16,681 nt of DNA from Spartobacteria bacterium. Lineage in GTDB: Bacteria > Verrucomicrobiota > Verrucomicrobiia > Chthoniobacterales > Terrimicrobiaceae. Of this stretch, positions 13,774 to 16,681 are shown in pieces (position 1 is the first letter of the stretch; every line of letters starts with the position of its first letter). A program made the translations under genes and the position numbers. The notes under the pieces are model-generated. The model was not told where the DNA came from. It saw only the letters and a list, made by a program, of their open reading frames with translations, and ran no database searches. The stretch is taken from assembly GCA_947487745.1 (NCBI GenBank), contig CANKXQ010000007.1:1-16681 (forward strand), read 5' to 3'.

Positions 13774-13962
13774 CTACCTCGCGTATTCAACCCGAACGCG
13801 GCGGGCGCGTCCGTTTTTGCGGATCACCACGCGGCCGCTGTCTAGGAGATCCGCCATGGCGGCGATCGTCTCACGACTGTTGCGGGCGCAGGATCCCACG
13901 ATGGAGATCAGTTCGCCGAGGGAGTATTTTGTGCGGTTGATTTTTTTGTAGATATTTTTCAT
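13774..13962 (-). CDS. Small winged-helix-like protein, function unknown
   Basis: A 62-aa basic protein (MKNIYKKINRTKYSLGELIS...). The predicted pattern is helix (SLGELISIVGSC), helix (SRETIAAMADLLDSG) and two short strands (RVVIRKNG, RRVRVEY), which suits a small winged-helix domain of the type that binds DNA. The stop TAG follows YAR. No Shine-Dalgarno sequence is seen. It lies 135 nt upstream of the ABC-ATPase homologue on the same strand, with two hairpins between, and 121 nt from the preceding minus-strand gene. I do not recognise a named family; length, coherent secondary structure and position support a real gene. Confidence 0.6.
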   Translation of the reverse strand: MKNIYKKINRTKYSLGELISIVGSCARNSRETIAAMADLLDSGRVVIRKNGRARRVRVEYAR

Positions 13963-14083
13963 GGCAGTTTCTGTTTGTTGTGTTCGACAGCATGGATAAT
14001 GCCAGCGTTCAAAAGAAATTTCCGCAGGCGTTCGCGCTTGGCTTATTTCGTCCGCAGAAGCCCATTTTTCCTACCTCTGAGGC

Positions 14084-14389
14084 TTAAAACAGGAGAAAGG
14101 CTGCTGTGAAATAGGCGGCAAAAATTGCCACTACGAGGGCCACTCCCGTGATGCGTGCCATCATTTCCGGGAGGGGACCCCTGCCGAAATGCATGCAGAA
14201 GCCGGCAAAAGCGACCCATGCGAGCGGCAGGGCAAAAAGCCAGAGGCTCTGGGTGGCCATCCACACCGAGAAGGCGGGAAACCGTTCCGCGACATTTGAG
14301 GCATAGCCTGCGGCCTTGAGCAGCACATTGACCGAAAGCATGCCGAGGGAAATGAAAACGAATTGAGTGAGAGCGATGGAAAGAATCAT
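14084..14389 (-). CDS. Small three-helix membrane protein, function unknown
   Basis: A 101-aa hydrophobic protein with three likely transmembrane helices at about 4-26, 46-66 and 79-99. The two connecting loops carry polar residues (KAAGYASNVAERF and HFGRGPLPEMMARI). Its ATG overlaps the aroE stop as ATGA, so it is translationally coupled to aroE and is the last gene of this minus-strand unit. I recognise no family. The alternative minus-strand frame over the same DNA (14043-14552) is Arg/Ser-rich and lacks coherent features. Confidence 0.75.
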   Translation of the reverse strand: MILSIALTQFVFISLGMLSVNVLLKAAGYASNVAERFPAFSVWMATQSLWLFALPLAWVAFAGFCMHFGRGPLPEMMARITGVALVVAIFAAYFTAAFLLF

Positions 14390-15348
14390 AAGCCGGAGTG
14401 GAGTGCGCGGCGCATTTCCTCAAGCGGCGCGGCGCGGTTGAACCAGATTTCAAAGGAGAGTGCGCCCTGGTGGAGAAGCATGCCGAGTCCGTTGGCGCAG
14501 CGCGCACCTGCTGCTGCGGCATCCTCAAGCAGTCGCGATGTCCCGCCCGCATACACAGTGTCGTAAACGAGGAGATTCGCGGTGAGCAAAGCCGGCGAAA
14601 TCGCCGGAGGGTCCGTGCGTTTCATTCCGAGCGAGGTGGCATTGATGAGAATGTCGGCATTTTCCAACTCACGCCGCAGGGCGTCGTCGTCAAACGGGAC
14701 TGCCACAATGCGCTCCGCCGGGCCGCTCAGCCTTTCGCTCTGAAAAAACGGCGCCAATTCTTCAGCAAGCAGGTGGATTTTTTCAAAGGTGCGGTTCACC
14801 AAAACCAGGCGCTCGCAGCGTTCCATGGCACATTGAACAGCGATGGCGCGTCCTGCTCCGCCTCCTGCACCCAGCAAGACCACGCGCAGGTCGCGCAGAT
14901 CGACGCTGAATTCCTCGCGGATTGCCCTCACCAAGCCGGGCCCGTCAGTGTTGAAGCCCATGAGCTTTTCGCCGTTCACCACAATCGTGTTCACACTGCC
15001 CGAAGCCCGGGCATAGGCATCCGCCTCGTCAACACTGGCCAATGCTGCCGCTTTGTGGGGAATTGTCACATTCGCGCCCAGAAATCCCGCAGCGGGCAAA
15101 GTGTGCAGCACTTCAGCAAAACGCTCGGTCGGGACATGAAGCCGGCCATACTGCGCCCGGATGCCGCAAAAACGCAGCGCCGCATTATGGAAGCCGGGCG
15201 ATCTGGAGTGCGCCACCGGATCTCCTATCACGGCAAGCCTCACGGGCGGCTCGAAGCCAGCAAACCTCCCGGGATTTGAAATGAAATCCTCAGCGGAAAA
15301 AATCTCCGGCACACTTGTTTGCATGCCCAAAGAAAGCAGGCGGTCCAT
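14386..15348 (-). CDS. aroE: Shikimate dehydrogenase (NADP+)
   Basis: A 320-aa enzyme reducing 3-dehydroshikimate to shikimate in aromatic amino-acid synthesis. The substrate site is intact: SRSP with Ser48 and Ser50, NVTIPHK with catalytic Lys99, Asn120 in SVNT, and Asp135 in GFNTDG. The NADP Rossmann loop GAGGGAGRA (160-168) and NRT (185-187) follow, and Gln294 lies in GMLLHQGA. The core begins at about residue 36, so there is an N-terminal extension of about 35 residues. Met9 (ATG 15324) is an alternative start that still leaves about 27. The gene begins 32 nt after the pyruvate kinase stop. That gap carries a GCGGG/CCCGC stem (15359-15376) and a CCGCT/AGCGG stem (15349-15362). Confidence 0.95.
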   Translation of the reverse strand: MDRLLSLGMQTSVPEIFSAEDFISNPGRFAGFEPPVRLAVIGDPVAHSRSPGFHNAALRFCGIRAQYGRLHVPTERFAEVLHTLPAAGFLGANVTIPHKAAALASVDEADAYARASGSVNTIVVNGEKLMGFNTDGPGLVRAIREEFSVDLRDLRVVLLGAGGGAGRAIAVQCAMERCERLVLVNRTFEKIHLLAEELAPFFQSERLSGPAERIVAVPFDDDALRRELENADILINATSLGMKRTDPPAISPALLTANLLVYDTVYAGGTSRLLEDAAAAGARCANGLGMLLHQGALSFEIWFNRAAPLEEMRRALHSGL

Positions 15349-15380
15349 CCGCTGGCAAGCGGGGGAAACCTCCCGCCTTG

Positions 15381-16681
15381 TTACGGCACGGTTCGAATCT
15401 GGATGGATTCAAACCGCTCCTGACCCTCGATGAGCTCGCGCAGGGCGATGATTTTATCACCAGAAGCCACCAACCCGCGCTTGATCAATTCCTCCTCCGC
15501 TGCGGCGAAGGTTTCCTCCGCATCGGTGTGAAAATCCAAGCGCAGAGCATGCGTGTTCCAGTTCAAGGTCAGGTGGCGGACGGTTTCCTCACGGGGCGAA
15601 AAGGCAAGGATTGGTGCCCGGTCCGGACGCAGGTGGCTTGTGCTGTCGGCCATGTCGCCTTCGCGAGTGAAGACTGCAAGACGCGCATTCTCGAGGGAGT
15701 TTGCGAGCGACACGGCCGCGCGGATGGTCTTTTGACGCTGAGTTTCCAAAATCGCCTCCGCTGCATATCCGGCTCCGCCGCTTTGGGCGATGCGGCGTGC
15801 CACGCGGTCGAGCACCTTCACGCACTCTACAGGATATTTGCCCGCCGCTGTCTCGCCGCTCAGCATCACGGCATCGGCCTGCTCGAAGACCGCATTGGCC
15901 ACATCCGTGATCTCCGCGCGTGTCGGCACGGGATTTTCGATCATGCTTTCGAGCATGTGGGTCGCCACGATGACCGGCTTTCCAATCTGGATGCACTTTT
16001 TGATGATCCGGCGCTGAATAATCGGCAACTCCTCCATCTTGCATTCGATGCCGAGATCCCCGCGTGCAATCATGATCGCGTCGGATGCCAGAATAATGTC
16101 TTTGATAAACTTCACCGCATTCTGGTCCTCAATCTTGGCGATCGTGCGCGCCCTGCTGCCCAGTTGCGTCAAAACCCGTTTGAGTTCCAGAATATCCGCC
16201 GCTTCGCGGCAAAAACTCAGCGCCACAAAATCAACACCCACCTCCACGCCAAGGCGGATGTCCGCATGGTCCTTCTCCGTGAGCGGAGGGAGACCGACTT
16301 TGACGCCCGGCAGGTTGATGTGGCGCCGCGAGCCCATGGAACCCTCGGTGAGAACCTCGCAACGGATGCGGTGCTCGTTTTTTTCCAGCACCTTCATGTG
16401 GATGACTCCGTTGTCCACAAGCACCGTGTCGCCGACATGGATGTCATTGACGAGGCCGTCGTAGTTCACATCCACCGAGTAATCCTCCTCGCTGCGCGCA
16501 CCCCGGACAGTGAATTCAAAAATATCCCCCGGCTTCAGATTTAATTTCGTTGGCAGGTCGCCCGTGCGGATCGCAGGCCCCTGTGTGTCGAGGAGGATGC
16601 CGCAGTTCAGGTTCAGATCCGCTGCAAGACGCCGGATTTTTTTCACAACCTCGCGCACCCCCCCATGGGTCGCGTTGCTCC
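15381..16681 (-). CDS. pyk: Pyruvate kinase, 5' end outside the window
   Basis: The fragment covers the enzyme that converts PEP and ADP to pyruvate and ATP. Coding continues to the window edge: upstream of GTG 16658 the frame reads S-N-A-T-H-G-G, matching the conserved 'NFSHATH...' segment near residue 35-45 of pyruvate kinases, so roughly 40 N-terminal residues are missing and GTG 16658 is not the start. Counting from that codon, the B domain runs about 30-120, the signature AKIEDQ has Lys175 and metal ligand Glu177, ARGDLG (198-203) supplies the second metal ligand, and VATHMLESM follows. The C-terminal domain (about 310-425) is complete. In this segment 'Ser-Asn' replaces the usual 'Ser-His'. 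It is the first visible gene of a unit with aroE. Confidence 0.96.
   Translation of the reverse strand, partial: SNATHGGVREVVKKIRRLAADLNLNCGILLDTQGPAIRTGDLPTKLNLKPGDIFEFTVRGARSEEDYSVDVNYDGLVNDIHVGDTVLVDNGVIHMKVLEKNEHRIRCEVLTEGSMGSRRHINLPGVKVGLPPLTEKDHADIRLGVEVGVDFVALSFCREAADILELKRVLTQLGSRARTIAKIEDQNAVKFIKDIILASDAIMIARGDLGIECKMEELPIIQRRIIKKCIQIGKPVIVATHMLESMIENPVPTRAEITDVANAVFEQADAVMLSGETAAGKYPVECVKVLDRVARRIAQSGGAGYAAEAILETQRQKTIRAAVSLANSLENARLAVFTREGDMADSTSHLRPDRAPILAFSPREETVRHLTLNWNTHALRLDFHTDAEETFAAAEEELIKRGLVASGDKIIALRELIEGQERFESIQIRTVP

Noticed and set aside
15315..16544. 409-codon plus-strand ORF opposite pyruvate kinase
   Set aside because: The minus strand has complete pyruvate kinase motifs; the plus frame has no recognisable domain.
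1..16681. CRISPR array or insertion sequence
   Set aside because: There are no regularly spaced repeats and no transposase or Cas-like protein in any frame.

Overview
The window is a stretch of bacterial chromosome: housekeeping operons on both strands plus one accessory, repeat-rich corner at the left. The gene mix (MnmG, TrpA, a bacterial phytoene/squalene synthase, a lipoprotein PpiC foldase, an SH3-like envelope protein), moderately high GC and the near absence of Shine-Dalgarno sequences suggest a member of the PVC group, most likely Verrucomicrobiota. That is inference from protein style, not a database result.

Layout. (1) Positions 1-1928 are accessory: a RelB/ParE-type toxin-antitoxin pair (329-846) lies between two 82-bp direct repeats. 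About 1.1 kb without a convincing gene follows, holding a long imperfect inverted repeat (1233-1317), a cluster of a 9-bp motif (1663-1819) and a 26-codon ORF. The stretch ends at the 3' end of a minus-strand tRNA-Tyr. (2) Positions 5593 down to 1929 (minus strand) form one compact unit: PpiC-type lipoprotein foldase, beta-hydroxyacid dehydrogenase, YgfZ-type folate/Fe-S protein, secreted cyclophilin and tRNA-Tyr. Gaps are 7 nt, two 4-nt ATGA overlaps and 19 nt. (3) Positions 5723-10263 (plus strand) form a second compact unit, divergent from the first: exported OB-fold-like protein, mnmG (TTG start), trpA, and an HxxxDG acyltransferase/condensation-like protein. (4) tRNA-Ser(GCU) follows, with its own promoter-like sequence, then a 528-aa membrane protein with a cNMP-binding-like domain, a transmembrane helix, a coiled coil and an SH3-like part. 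(5) Convergent to it on the minus strand is a squalene/phytoene synthase, coupled by an ATGA overlap to an upstream ABC-ATPase homologue in which every nucleotide-binding motif is degenerate; a 62-aa winged-helix-like protein is encoded further upstream. (6) At the right edge a minus-strand unit holds pyruvate kinase (5' end outside the window), aroE and a small three-helix membrane protein.

How the genes work together: unit 2 holds envelope and cofactor quality-control functions (two unrelated prolyl isomerase families and YgfZ). Unit 3 mixes tRNA modification and tryptophan synthesis with an unassigned acyl-transfer enzyme. The right-edge unit joins glycolysis to the shikimate pathway, since PEP is consumed by both pyruvate kinase and the entry step of that pathway. 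The most unusual items are the catalytically dead ABC-ATPase homologue coupled to a terpenoid synthase, the acyltransferase translationally linked to trpA, and the repeat-bracketed toxin-antitoxin cassette with a possibly leaderless promoter.
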